Program-made: the position numbers and the translations under genes
Assembly (NCBI GenBank): GCA_027627225.1
Contig: JAPFQT010000163.1
Location: 231,001 to 295,000, forward strand
Length of the DNA: 64,000 nt
DNA from: Congeria kusceri
Lineage: Eukaryota > Mollusca > Bivalvia > Myida > Dreissenidae
Reading direction: 5' to 3'
Part shown: positions 47,335-59,538 of the stretch, piece after piece
Numbering within the stretch: the first letter of the stretch is position 1
Layout: each line of letters begins with the position of its first letter
The notes under the pieces: model-generated
Seen by the model: only the letters and a program-made list of their open reading frames with translations
Databases searched by the model: none
Told to the model about the DNA's origin: nothing

Positions 47335-47854
47335 AAGTAATATCGAAACTCTTTATTAGTTTCACAAGAATCGAACAATCAGGCAGTTTAACTCCAGTAA
47401 TGAATTGGCAGATATCTAATATTAGACTTTACGATAAAACGAACCGCAACATTAACTAGTTATAACAACATGTTATTGTAGGAGTTCATACACGTATATG
47501 CGATACTTTGTAGAGCAGACAAGATGACCCTGTATCCCTCACCTGAGTATTAAAAGTAGTAGTCTTCTGTCTTGTAAAAAATTTAACGCGAGTGCAGAGA
47601 TGTTTAAAGTACACTGCATACATTGAATAACAATGACGAACCCCTGACTGTCATGTTTTAACGAATCGGAACTATTTTAAGAAATTTGGTCGGGAGTCAC
47701 CATAGTAACATTTTTGTGAAATTGTTTCCAAAACTCACAAAATGTTTAATTGACATTGTTTTCAGTTTTCAATATATGAATGCAGCCATATATAATTAAA
47801 CTGCCTCGCTCTTTACGACCGTGTTTGTCAAATAAATCAAATTATTAAGTTGAT

Positions 47855-48005
47855 AATGGGTCAACACGGAACATTCTAACCAAGTGTGGTACAATTCCAC
47901 TGAGCGGTTTTAGAGGTGAAACATACATTATTGACGACGCACGACGACGCACGAAGGAACAGACCGATCTCAATAAACCTGTTTTGTCAGGTAAGCTAAA
48001 CGGGC
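47855..48005 (-). repeat. fragment of interspersed repeat (GTCGTGCGTCGTC)
   Basis: On the minus strand a TTTATTGAGATCGGTCTGTTCC segment is followed by CGTGCGTCGTCGTGCGTCGTC, then ATGTTCCGTGTTGACCCA. I recall closely similar text as an abundant bivalve repeat; unverified. The 65-residue ORF here is not a gene. Confidence 0.5.
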
Positions 48006-48074
48006 AAACTGTAATGCATATAGGTTTACAGTTGCTTTCCAATATATATATATTATTAATTACAGTTTATCTTA

Positions 48075-48109
48075 CCTTTCATTTGTTTATGGTGTTCCGG
48101 ACCGGTAAC
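48075..48109 (-). CDS. possible ~34-nt micro-exon
   Basis: CGTTTTAG acceptor and AAAG|GTAAGA donor. Phase 0 reading VTGPEHHKQMK leaves 1 nt and joins the 47290-47334 exon in frame (D-A-Y-G-K...), which is the main reason to list it. Confidence 0.25.
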
Positions 48110-49035
48110 CTAAAACGAAGCATTAAATCTTGTGTTGGTAGATGCATTTGCTTTCTTTATTGAAATTATGGTTGAATAATATTTGACGACACACACACAT
48201 TCAAGTATATTTGCAAACACAAAAGTCACATTTATATATCATGGGCATCCCTAGCTACATTTACCTGTACAGCAAATTCCAACTTTGTATTCATCAATTT
48301 AAAGCTAACTTAAGATCCTGGAGCCCTCAAACGATTTTGATCATATATTTATGGCGTTCAATAACACACCAGGTCAATGTAGAGGTGAGCAACATGATGG
48401 TTCATGCATTACACATATAGCTTATGTCATTTATTTAATATTCAGATATGACTTAAGACATTTGTTGACGAATGATCCAGCAACATTGTCTTTTTATTTT
48501 CAAATCTCACATATGTTTGCAACAATACGGTTTCCAAAGAAGAAGTGATTTAAACATCGTATTGAATGCTTAAACATTGAGAATTGATTAAATGAGCTAA
48601 ATTGAAATAAATTAAGTCTTAGATAATTACTCGTTTATATTTGTTTTATCGCCTGCCTGACTGCCGTCTTTGGTCAAAATGGCTTGTTCAAATGTAGATT
48701 GCATGCGTAATGACATAGCATAAAACAAAGGAATATTGTACAAGTGTGTGTAATTAAAACCGTGAACGTTTCCGCTACAAACTGGCAGTATAACACTGTA
48801 GACTAACGGGTACCGAACGCAATTGAATAAATTAGATACACAAATTATCCACACAAAAAATCGTGCTATGCGTGTGTGCATTTTCAGAAGCACACAATAT
48901 ATTCAATGTACAACCTACTGCGTTCAACATTTTTTCCACCCCCTTAATTGCCCATTTCATCTTCTTTATTTCTGAAAAATAAAATATTGTCTTTGAATAT
49001 TTATTGAAGACTAATGGCAATCACATGACCAACAT
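48110..49035. other. no gene recognised
   Basis: AT-rich DNA; ORFs at 48211-48548 (plus) and 48627-49020 (minus) have no known domain. Confidence 0.35.
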
Positions 49036-49036
49036 A

Positions 49037-49560
<524 letters not shown>

Positions 49561-49565
49561 AATAA

Positions 49566-49663
49566 TCATAAAATTAATATTAATATGTTAGTTATAATAA
49601 TAATTATTATTATTATTAGTATTATCCTTATTTTACATATAATTATAACTATAATATAATGAA

Positions 49664-49745
<82 letters not shown>

Positions 49746-49920
49746 AGTATTATATAATTATTTTTTTTAATTGTAATCATAATCATAATGATAATAATAA
49801 TCATGATAATTATTTTATTTACACTTATAAAAATAATTATACTACTAATAATAATAATTATTATAAATAATAATAATTACAATAATACTAATACTAATAC
49901 TACTACACTAATAATAATAT
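49566..49920. repeat. AT-rich (AAT)n/(ATT)n array with palindromic core
   Basis: At about 49664-49743 some 13 AAT units are followed directly by a similar number of ATT units, forming a near-perfect inverted repeat. Flanks are further AAT/ATT and ATA mixtures. Confidence 0.92.
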
Positions 49921-49937
49921 TGATAACAAGAATTACC

Positions 49938-49980
49938 TTTCCGCATCAAATGCATGTGAAACATTAGCGTCTGGTTTACC
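49938..49980 (-). CDS. possible 43-nt small exon
   Basis: TATTTTAG acceptor and GGAAAG|GTAATT donor. In phase 1 it reads KPDANVSHAFDAE. It echoes the end of the 50705 candidate (RAF...GK, then GTAATT), but its length (not a multiple of 3) leads to a stop in the next candidate. Confidence 0.25.
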
Positions 49981-50704
49981 TAAAATAATTATTAAATAAT
50001 AATATAACATATCATGGTGGTCTTGTGAATGCATTTTCTAGCTCTAAGTGATCAACGAAATCATTGTGAATTCTCGTTCTAAATACTAAGTAATTAAGAA
50101 TCAATTAAGTATACACCCGGATCCAAGACGGTGTACCTTAAACTTACAATGTCGAGTGTGGCACAATCAGATTTCTGTACGCTCGACTACAAGATCGAAT
50201 ACCATAAGTCTGTTGTAACCTACAGGTTCATTAAAGCTTCTTAAGTTACTTAGCTGCTAGGACAAGACATAAAGAGTTATTATTTTCTCAGCTAGATACG
50301 TTTTGTATTTAGTTCATTTCAACCGATACGTTTAAGTATTCTAGACTTGGCTTGTTATTGTTCTAAGTGACGTTCACCGTGTTTGACTAGAGGTCCTTTT
50401 TGTTTAAATATAAACCTGTCAGCGGTGTCATCCATACCGGATAAAATTCAGCAATTAAATCCAATCTATACTTCCGAATGACGTTACTTCTCACTAAGAT
50501 AACTCTTTACCGTCCCGTGACCGGCCCACACGCCGTTAATGGACACATACGTTAACTTGACAAACCTTTTCTCAATAACATACAGTAGGTTTTAACAGTG
50601 ATGAAAAACGTGGGTAGTATACTTTGCGTGGCTTATGCTGTGTGCGAGGGCCCAAATAAATATGATCGAATGTAATCTGAAGTGTAATATATGTCACCAA
50701 TTAC

Positions 50705-50746
50705 CTTTCCCAAAAGCTCGATCGGGCTGCTCTTCCAGATTGTCAT
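50705..50746 (-). CDS. possible 42-nt small exon (DDNLEEQPDRAFGK)
   Basis: TTTTAACAG acceptor and GGAAAG|GTAATT donor, phase 1-1, 42 nt. The acidic DDNLEEQPD resembles the DEQPDADIED segment of the receptor exon at 28712, hinting at a related gene or a continuation of the family here. Confidence 0.35.
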
Positions 50747-50749
50747 CTG

Positions 50750-52900
50750 TTAAAATGTAAATTATGATTTTCAGCATAGTTGAGCGACTACAAAATCAAT
50801 ATTCAACATCCATTATCATAATTCGAGAAGTACAAACGAATCATACTATGCTTAAAACACCCACGTGTCATTATTATGTCGATTCACATACAAGTTTTCA
50901 TCAATCGTTAATTAATTGTATTGTTCAACTAAACACGTTTGCACTATCCAATATATATTAAAATAAAAACAACATTTACATTTGTGACACCGACAAAAGG
51001 TACACGCCCTTGTAACAAGTGGACTGCAACGCAAGCTTATTTACATTTAAGTCATTACAAAAACAATAACATAATAATGTATTATTATATTAATAAAACG
51101 TGTTTGGTAAAAAGTAGATACGTACAATGTTTACATCATCGGACACTAGAATTGTTCCTTATATCCCCCTGCTGTGAAGAAAATTTGTTTTTAGTCAATA
51201 ATACAAAACCATGTCCGTTTAACTATATGACAGTTCGTAAGATTGTGTGATTTTGACCAAGTAAGTCTATTTTTGCATATAAAGCATGTCGTGTAATGCA
51301 AATATAAAGCTAGTAGTGTAATGCACCAGTCAAATATCCGATATGTGCATGCATACACTTGACCCTTCTGTAGTCGTATCACTACGAAGTGAGGCAATGT
51401 TCAAAGAATGTGAAAACCGCATTGAAGCTGATTTGTTTTTAAATTTGCTGAAGATATGAATCGGCCGTGATGAAGAAATGTGGACCTTTAATGAATATGA
51501 TATATTGCGCTTACGCAGTTGCTGTTGGTAATGCCATTTCGAAATCTGGTAAAGAACCTTCCAAAGGACAATTTTGTATACTAGTAGTTGCCTTAAAGCT
51601 AGCCGAGAGGTTGTAAGTAAATGTCACATGTTTTAAATGTTAAGCTATGAACGAGGAAATTTCATTAAGATAACGTGAACCATTTGCAGAAATGCTAAGG
51701 AGAACCACCAAATAGAAGTACGTGTCGGGTCATTTGAAAATTAAGCTACATGATATTGAGGTTATGTTTTATGATGTTGCTTCTGTGTAAGTCATAGGGG
51801 TCAACGCGACAGTGCGCCGGAATCGAATAAAATTGAGAAACACGTGAATGTTTTTATTGAAATTCTCAAAACACTATAGTTGCCATTTGGTTCAATAGCC
51901 AATAAACATTTGTACACATATAGTAGAGAATCATCCAAAGAAAACTTGTGAGGATTTATTTGAAAATCTTATCACATAATGGACATAGCATTTTAATGTT
52001 TTATTTTATTTTTAGTTTCATTGGCCTGTATGTGCAGTAAACATGAATCGTTTAAACAACTTTGGTACATGACCGTCAAAGAAATATGTTTGTGGAACTA
52101 CATGAAAATCGCGCCAAAGATTTATGCGAAGATGTTGTTTAGACAGTTTTGCTATTTTAATATTTTACCTTATGCAATGGACTGCAACAGGTTTGATAGG
52201 GGACTATTTAGGAAACATTTGTATAAAGTTTCGTAAGACTGACTGATATCGCAATGAATTTTCAAAACATTGCACTTTTTTTGTAGTTAAGTGGCCTATG
52301 TGTGCAAAGGACTGATACAATTTGAATAATAGGGTGCCACCATAAATTCATTCGTGTGCATTTGTTAAAATTCAGCCACTGAAAAATGTTGTTTCGTTTT
52401 TTATTTGTAGCCCTTGCGGCCACCATGAGCAATGTATAGGAAGCAGCATCGCATGTTTAATGTTCGATACACATTGACTAAGAACTAAGGGCCGTTATAA
52501 TCAGCATCCACCCGCCCGGTTTCGCCGGTATTTAAGCAGATATTTGTCGTTGCCGGTATTTGGCTCACCATTCGTGATAAAAGTGTTTGGGACCCTGTCA
52601 CACTATAACGATTTTCAAAGAACGTATTTCCATGTACTAATATTTTATCAAGCACGCTGGTATATGTTGACAATAATATTTAACTCAATTTGAAGCCTCC
52701 TTTCGGTGTATGTTTAGCGTATAGTTGAACGAATATAAATTATTTAAATGTTGAGTAACGTATTCATACATTGTCCTTTGCGTTTACATAATTAACACAA
52801 ATATTGCAAATAACGTATGCCTAGTGACGGGCCTCTTATTTTATATCTGTGTTCGATCTGGTTATCCGTACATGTAAACTTTTCATTGGATAATTTAAGA
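50750..52900. other. no gene recognised
   Basis: AT-rich sequence; ORFs at 50764-51250 and 52021-52236 lack known domains. Confidence 0.35.
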
Positions 52901-52904
52901 TGTA

Positions 52905-53215
52905 CTCAGTATTTACCCGTGGTAAACATGTATCACGCTGTGGCGCGAAGTGGTCACTGCGGACTATAAATTCCCACACCCGGCGCATGTGAGTTTGGTT
53001 GGTGGTCACCATAACGGACAGGTGGGGTTTCCTCCGGGTACTCCGGTTTCCCCCCACAGCACAAGACCACACCAAAAATAAAAATATCTTTCAGTAAAAA
53101 ATAAATAGCTGGAAATTGCAGCTATTATTCAAAATTCCCAACTTTCGTGAGTCTCGTCAATTAGGTAGGGGTGCTGGGACACACTCCGGGTCCTCACAGA
53201 ATGCAGCCTCAGGCG
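52905..53215 (-). repeat. interspersed repeat with CCTCCGGGTACTCCGG motif
   Basis: GTGGTCACC...GACAGGTGGGGTTTCC then TCCGGGTACTCCGGTTTCC at about 53010-53055 is followed by CACAGCACAAGACCACACC and, after a gap, CAGAATGCAGCCTCAGGCGC. I recall the CTCCGGGTACTCCGGTTTCC core as shared by repeats in several marine invertebrates (from memory). GC-richer than its surroundings. Confidence 0.55.
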
Positions 53216-53703
53216 CGGAAGGACCTCATACACTTCGAAATACATACATACATACTTGAAAACGGACAACTTAAAGAGGACAGTGAATTAACTGGGACTT
53301 GTTTGATTAATACGTACGGCATTTTGGCAGTTCCAACGTAGAGCATCATAGACGAAAGGTCGAGAACGCACCGATAGCGTTTCGCCAGTGCTACAAGAGT
53401 GTCATACTCGATGACACAGCATAAGTCTGTGGTTGGGTATAGGGAATCGACATGGAAGCGACCTAGCGCCGACTCTTCATGTGTTTTGACAGCTCGGGTT
53501 GGTACAGCTCGACAACACTCACATACCTCCGGGCTTGGTTCAGCTCGGCCCGACACTTCATGTCCGATCTTAGAGCAACTCTGACTGACACTGGATATCT
53601 GGTCCCGGTCGTTACTACTTCTTCTACTCTGCATAACAATATTTACATATAACGTTGGATACACCGGACAGTTATTGTTAAATGGCCAGTAACGTACTTT
53701 CAT
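53209..53703 (-). pseudogene. possible Gypsy-type retropepsin remnant in a 164-residue ORF
   Basis: The C-terminal half contains VIEYDTLVALAKRYRCVLDL and SSMMLYVGTAKMPYVL. This resembles the region after the second flap of Gypsy-type proteases, where a G-x-D-x-L / x-L-D-L pattern precedes a short strand and VPL. Position 0 of the usual G-x-D (here I-E-Y-D) is not conserved and no D-S/T-G-A motif is seen upstream, so only a decayed fragment is plausible. The N-terminal part, with CECC, is not recognised, and the ORF overlaps the edge of the repeat at 52905-53215. Confidence 0.3.
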
Positions 53704-56565
53704 CGTACATTCATCTATAATTATGCCTATATCAATTCACATATGTTTGTAATAAATTATGTTAGTAGTATCCTTGTTCGTATATTGGTTCTTATGAAAT
53801 TATCGTACCTCATTTCTCGTACATCCTGATTGCTACTATGTGTGCATGCATAAAATATGGGAATGGCATCGACGTACGAGAACCTATGCCAGCGTAGTTT
53901 GGCGTTTAAGAAACGTGTGTAAAACGTATCCTTAACTCATTTACACAACGGGTTGTCAAATTTCTTGTACGTTGGTGTACGCTTTTGTTTTACGTCGTGG
54001 TGTGACAGGGCCTTTAAATGCGCAAATTAACTTTAACAAGAAACATATTGCACCGACGTAAATTATTTCTTACTATACTATCGATTTACAGGCTGATTCC
54101 GTCTTAAAACACGGTTTGGGTCATACATACATTATACGGACATACTGCTGTGTGGAATTCCACACTGGGCACCGTGGAATCGCGCGATTTTCGTGGACTA
54201 CGGGGGCATCGCCTTGGACAATCGCCATGAAACCATTTTTATTTTATATCGATAAGATCACATTGGATCGGCGCGATTATCGGAGGTCAGTTAAAAATAC
54301 GTGTACATTTACAAGACAAGAAAATGGTCGAATAAATCACTTTACCGTGTAAATGTAACATAAACTGTTGTATTGCTTTATGTACATGCATAAATTTACC
54401 TTTTATTATTATTAATTTACTTATGTGATATTTCAGGTACAAAAAAGCCTATATATGATCAAATATGTTAAGGAACCTTTACTGGTGTATACTTTTTTTT
54501 GGATGTTGGATGCGGAAAAATACATATAAAATGCAAAACATCGAGGAAAGAAAACTCATTTGTTTATTAAATATTTTTAACAAAATTAATGACGAAGAGT
54601 CCATACATTTCGTAACCGTTTCACAAACCAGATCAGTCATTAAAAAAAATGTGGAGTTGCTTTGAAACAAGCTGTCTGAAAAATTATTTAAAAAATGCAT
54701 TCGAGTAATTATTGAACAGTATACGTATATCGCCATTACTGTCAGAATATAACAGTTGCCAGTGCTAGAAACTTAAGAGTTTACAGCAATCGATGTGCAA
54801 TTGAGCAAACACATTAACGTTGTAATCGTAACAATAAATTATAACAATAAGTCAAGAAAGCAAGCGAACAATTACATGAAAGCGTAATGTCACTTCACAA
54901 TTCTTACGTGTTAAACAACTCTAACAACACAATTTTGAATACAATTTTAAAACACATAAAGTTGCAAAATGTACACGTACACAATGTACATTGAAATGTG
55001 GCTAATTCTCGCGACGAAAACTCGCGCAAATAACCGTAATATTAAGGATAGAAAAGGAATTAGTAAACCGCACACCTGTACGCAATATTTTCACTTAGCG
55101 GTGAATAAACTATTCGTGTCAGACAACTGTATGGAATTGATATTTGAATGTATTCCTTGGAATTATATTAGCTGCAAAATAATTCAAATTAATATGTGAC
55201 ATTTGTTGCAGAAGATTTAAAATATAAAAGAATTACGTTTTCTACTTGATACATGAACAAAACAGCATTCAAAATGAACGTAATATTGTTCAATTGAAAT
55301 TTTAAAATGGATATGTGATAGGGTGTGTTTGTTGTTTGTAAATATGTTCCGTTTATTATTTTCACGGCGTGCTATTATTTAGATTGTCCTTAATTGGTTT
55401 CTGGGTAAACTTCGTGTTCATTATTGTATATGTGCTTCGTTTATTTATATGTTGTTTCTGTTTGAAACCCTTACTGTTTTATTACTTCAAGTACACGATC
55501 AGTCTTGGATTTTGTATTGTATTTTGTTCTGGTTCAAAATATACATGTATAAAACATTCAACATGTTATGTGTGTTGTGTTTATATATGAATATGCCCTA
55601 CATGTACATGTATGTACATCTACATGTATGTCGAATATTATTGCTCTTACATTGGTTTTCCCATCTTCGTTAATAACAACATAAATGCACACATTGATGA
55701 AAAACAAAGAACAATTATACATTAAAATCGAACGCAATAAAATTTACCTTAACAATCATTATAAATGTACTAACTGTAATGCATGTACGATTTAATTAGT
55801 GAGACTTTTTATGGAAAGTTATTGGTAAGAATAATTAAGTTATATCTCAATGTATCGGGTAATAATTTACAAATATTATAAAACGACAGTAATAAAAAGT
55901 AAAACAACACGCTGTGTCGATTATACCTAAATATAGATCGATATATTCCAATTTATGTTTTTTGTTGTTGTTTTTATAACAAATTTAAATTAACCTTATT
56001 TTTAAATAAATACATACGATTGTATATACTATTTAGACTCAAAACTGGAAGCTTTTTATACATAAAACAAATAAAAATTCTTAGAGTACATTACTGAAAT
56101 TAAACTATTAACAACATTCGGTGCCTTTTGCCGCTTTTATAGTGGGCGTCTTTACAATAAATATTCTTCTGATGTATTATAAACTAAGCGAAACACCCAA
56201 AAGTTGGTAAAATAAATGTTGATTGCATTGAGTGTCAGTTTAGTTGTTGTTGTTGTTTTCATTATAGTAATATCAAATCTGTTTTGTTAATATGTGTGTA
56301 ATATCAGCAAAGGTGTACATGTATATATACACTTTAGATGTATTTGAGATGTACTCAAGTGCATGCTGATAGCTTACTAAATCCAAAGAGTATTATCATG
56401 TATTAGAGTAATGCGTTTGTGTATGCTTTCGACAATTCAAGTATATCATGGTGATGTCCAACTTAAGTATTATACATACTTTAGACTAGATAGTTTTATG
56501 TAATTTGTTTTTGGTATCGTAAGTTTACGGTGTTCACATACATTGTTATACAAATATTTAACCGA
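53704..56565. other. no gene recognised
   Basis: Long AT-rich stretch. ORFs at 54116-54352, 54465-54736, 54969-55199 and 55369-55673 have no domain; the last is hydrophobic through T-rich composition. Confidence 0.35.
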
Positions 56566-56680
56566 CGAAGTCTTAAGGTGCTTTTGAAAACGCAAGTGTA
56601 TGATGACGATTGTTTAAACATTATTGTTAATATATGTGTAACAATGGCAAATGATGTTTACACATTATTGTTAATATAAA

Positions 56681-56953
56681 GTAAAGTAAAGTGTTTGTTT
56701 ATTATAGTGTCACCCCTCGCGATTAAGGGCCAGCCAGTTTTGACTTATGAGACACCTTTACTGATGAACATCTTTACTCCCGATTCCTATCCTATATGCC
56801 GGGCGCTTGGCAGGAAGGCAATCGGTACCCCTTGATTTAACTAGCTGCTAGGTAGGCAACCGGCCATATCAGAACTCGCCCTGTGTAGGACTCGAACCTT
56901 CGACCTCCCGCTCCGTAGGCGAACGCCCTAACCACTAAGCCACGGAGATGGCG
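56681..56953 (-). mobile_element. tRNA-derived SINE
   Basis: Read on the minus strand it begins CCATCTCCGTGGCTTAGTGG with an A box (TGGCTTAGTGG, 56932-56942) and a B box (GGTTCGAGTCC, 56888-56898), 34 nt apart as in tRNA genes. About 200 bp of tRNA-unrelated body follows, ending in CAAACACTTTACTTTAC. The A and B boxes form an internal RNA polymerase III promoter. It is missing from the second copy of the surrounding duplication, so it inserted after that duplication. Body family not assigned. Confidence 0.85.
56888..56942 (-). promoter_or_regulatory. internal Pol III promoter (A and B boxes) of SINE
   Basis: A box TGGCTTAGTGG and B box GGTTCGAGTCC both match the Pol III consensus exactly (TRGYNNARNGG; GGTTCGANTCC). 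Confidence 0.8.
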
Positions 56954-57749
56954 AATGTATATGTATAATATTCAAAGGTTATCACGTATCGTCAAAATGT
57001 TGACACTTGCGTTTGATCTCTTTAAGTATAAAATTACGATTGATGTAACAGCATATAATTATATAATGATGTATACCAAATGTGTTTCAATTCATTACAC
57101 AGTGTTTGTGTATATACGCAATTTTCCCGTAGTTTTATGAATACATATGAAAAGATAAACGTTTTCTGAATATTTGAGTAAAAGTAGGGTTCTAACTGTA
57201 TTGTATTGCTTAAAAGCAACGATGTAGTGTAGTGTTATGAACACATATGAACACATAAACGTATGCTAAATATTTTAGCGCCCGTAGTGTTCTAAATGTA
57301 CCTTATTGCACAAAAGTAATATAAAAACTGATTTAACTTTGAGGAATTTGCACTTACATCGCAATTCTATCTAGCCAGACTTTATTGTTGAAAACATTTT
57401 ATGTAGTGCTTATAGTTAAATACTAATTTTAGTTGAATCGTATTAATTTATAAACAAAAACAAAATTGAAAATGACGTATCATATAATTAATTTAAAACC
57501 AAACAACCTTAAAATTATCTCTTAATTTCGCTTCTCGAAAGAGATTTTTATAAAAGGAATCGATAGTATAAATTATTTGGTCATACTCTCCAAAGATATT
57601 TCTTCCTTTTTTCGAAGAGAAATCAAATGGAGTCTTTACTTAAGTGTTATAACAAATAATACACAATATAAATAGTAATAATATCTATGATACGTTTAAA
57701 GAATAAAATATGCATAAGCGTATATTACGAAACGATGTAAAAGATCACT

Positions 57750-58675
57750 AGTCTTAATGTGATTTTGAAAACGCAAGTGTGTGACGACGATCGTTTAAAC
57801 ATGTTTATTAATATATGTGTAACATTGGCAAATGTCTATATTTATAAAATTCAAAGGTAACCAAGTATATGCTAATTTCTTCTTGAACCTAGCGTCATAA
57901 TTTGACACATGTTTTCGAAATCTTTAAGTGTAAACTGATGATTGATGTAACACTATATAATTATACAATTATGTGTATTACACAGCAAAAACGTATACTG
58001 AATATTTGAGTGAATGTAATGTTCTAAATCTACTGTATTGCTGTAAAGTGTAAACTGATGATTGATGTAACACTATATATATATACAATTATGTGTACCA
58101 AATGTTATCCAATGTATTACACAGTGTTTGTGTATATACGCTGTACTCCCGTAGTGTTATAAATACAAATGAAGACATAAACGTATACTGAATATTTGAG
58201 TTAATGTAATGTTCTAAATCTACTGTATTGCCTTTAAGTAATATAATAACTGAATCAACTTTTAGGAATTTACACTAACATTGCAATTCTATTTAGCCAG
58301 ACTATATTGTTGAAAATATATTATGTAGTGCTTATTGTTAAACACTATTATTATCTAAAATCGTATTAATCTATAAACGAAGTTGAAAATCACGTACCAT
58401 ATAATCAATTTAAAACTAAACAACCTTTAAATTATATCTTTATTTGGCTTTTCAAAAGAGATATTTTATAAAAAGAAATCGATTGTATAAATTACTTTGG
58501 TAATATCCTCCAAAGATTTTTCTTCTTTTTTGAAATAAATCAAATGGAGTCTCTATTTTAAGTACTATAACAAATTATGTATAATAGAAATAGTAATAAT
58601 ATGAATGATATTTTTAAAGAATAAAATATGCTTAAGCGTATATTACGAAACGATGTAAAGGATCACTACTGTTTA
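57750..58675. repeat. tandem duplication, copy 2
   Basis: Second copy of 56569-57749 without the SINE. It holds its own ~117-bp internal duplication: GTGTAAACTGATGATTGATG at about 57928 and again at about 58047. Confidence 0.85.
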
Positions 58676-58724
58676 AGATGAAGTAAATGATGTATTTATG
58701 TATGTCTGGCATCCCCGATATTTA

Positions 58725-59335
58725 CCTTGCTGTTCATAAGTAAGTTTACTAAGAAAGTATAATTTTATTACCGCTTGTTGCAAAATCAATAAAAACATTT
58801 AGTGCTGTCTGATAAGAAAGGTTACTAAGAAAACATTATTTTATTACCCATTGTTTTATAAACAATTAGAACATTTAATGCCGGTAATTAGTAATGTTAC
58901 TCAGAAAACACTATTGTATTACCACTTGTACAATCAATTAAAACATTTAGCTCTGTTTGGTAAGTAAGTTTACTATGAAAATATGTTATTACCGCTTGTT
59001 GTAAAATAAATTAGAACATGTAATGCTGTTTGATAAGTAAGTTACTAAGAAAATATTACTTTATTACCCCTTGTTTTTATAAACAATTGGAACATTTAAT
59101 GGTGGAGATAAGCAATTTTACTTAAAAAGACTTTAATTACCGCTTGTTGTATAATCATTTAGCACATTTAGCGTTGTTTGATAAGTATTATAATTAGAAC
59201 ATTTAGTGCGGTTGATACGCAGTTTTACTAAGAAAATATGTTATTACTGCCGCTTGGTGTTAAATCAATTAGAACTTGTATTGTGGTTGACATGTACTCA
59301 TGTACTCAGAAACTATTTTCTTTATTACCCCTTGT
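58725..59335. repeat. ~75-bp tandem repeat, about 8 degenerate units
   Basis: Units contain TTGATAAGTAAGTTTACTAA, GAAAATAT, TTATTACC(G/C)CTTGTTGTA and ATCAATTAGAACATTTA in that order. One unit near 59175-59200 is shortened. The array ends just before the LINE. Confidence 0.85.
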
Positions 59336-59538
59336 TGTAACATTCTCCCATACCCGTATTCTCAACTCTTATTCATTATACCCATACTTTTTGTTTATTT
59401 CACCTGTTGTTGTTTTTTCTTCTTTTTCATTTATACCATTGTAAATTGCAACATGAAATGTCTATTCTACATGCACTTCTGTGTCGTTTTTGCATCGAAC
59501 AATAATTTTATGTGGGTATCTGTAACTACATTAAGAAT

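Larger units (their letters stand above)
56569..57749. repeat. tandem duplication, copy 1 (contains SINE)
   Basis: Starts AGTCTTAAGGTGCTTTTGAA and ends AACGATGTAAAAGATCACT. It matches 57750-58675 in order: GTTTAAACAT, ATTCAAAGGT, TACACAGTGTTTGTGTATAT, TTGCAATTCTAT...TAGCCAGACT, ATGTAGTGCTTAT, TCCAAAGAT, GCGTATATTACGAAACGATG. Confidence 0.85.

Noticed and set aside
55369..55673. Hydrophobic overlapping ORFs as membrane protein
   Set aside because: Hydrophobicity follows from T-rich DNA in two frames at once; no conserved feature.
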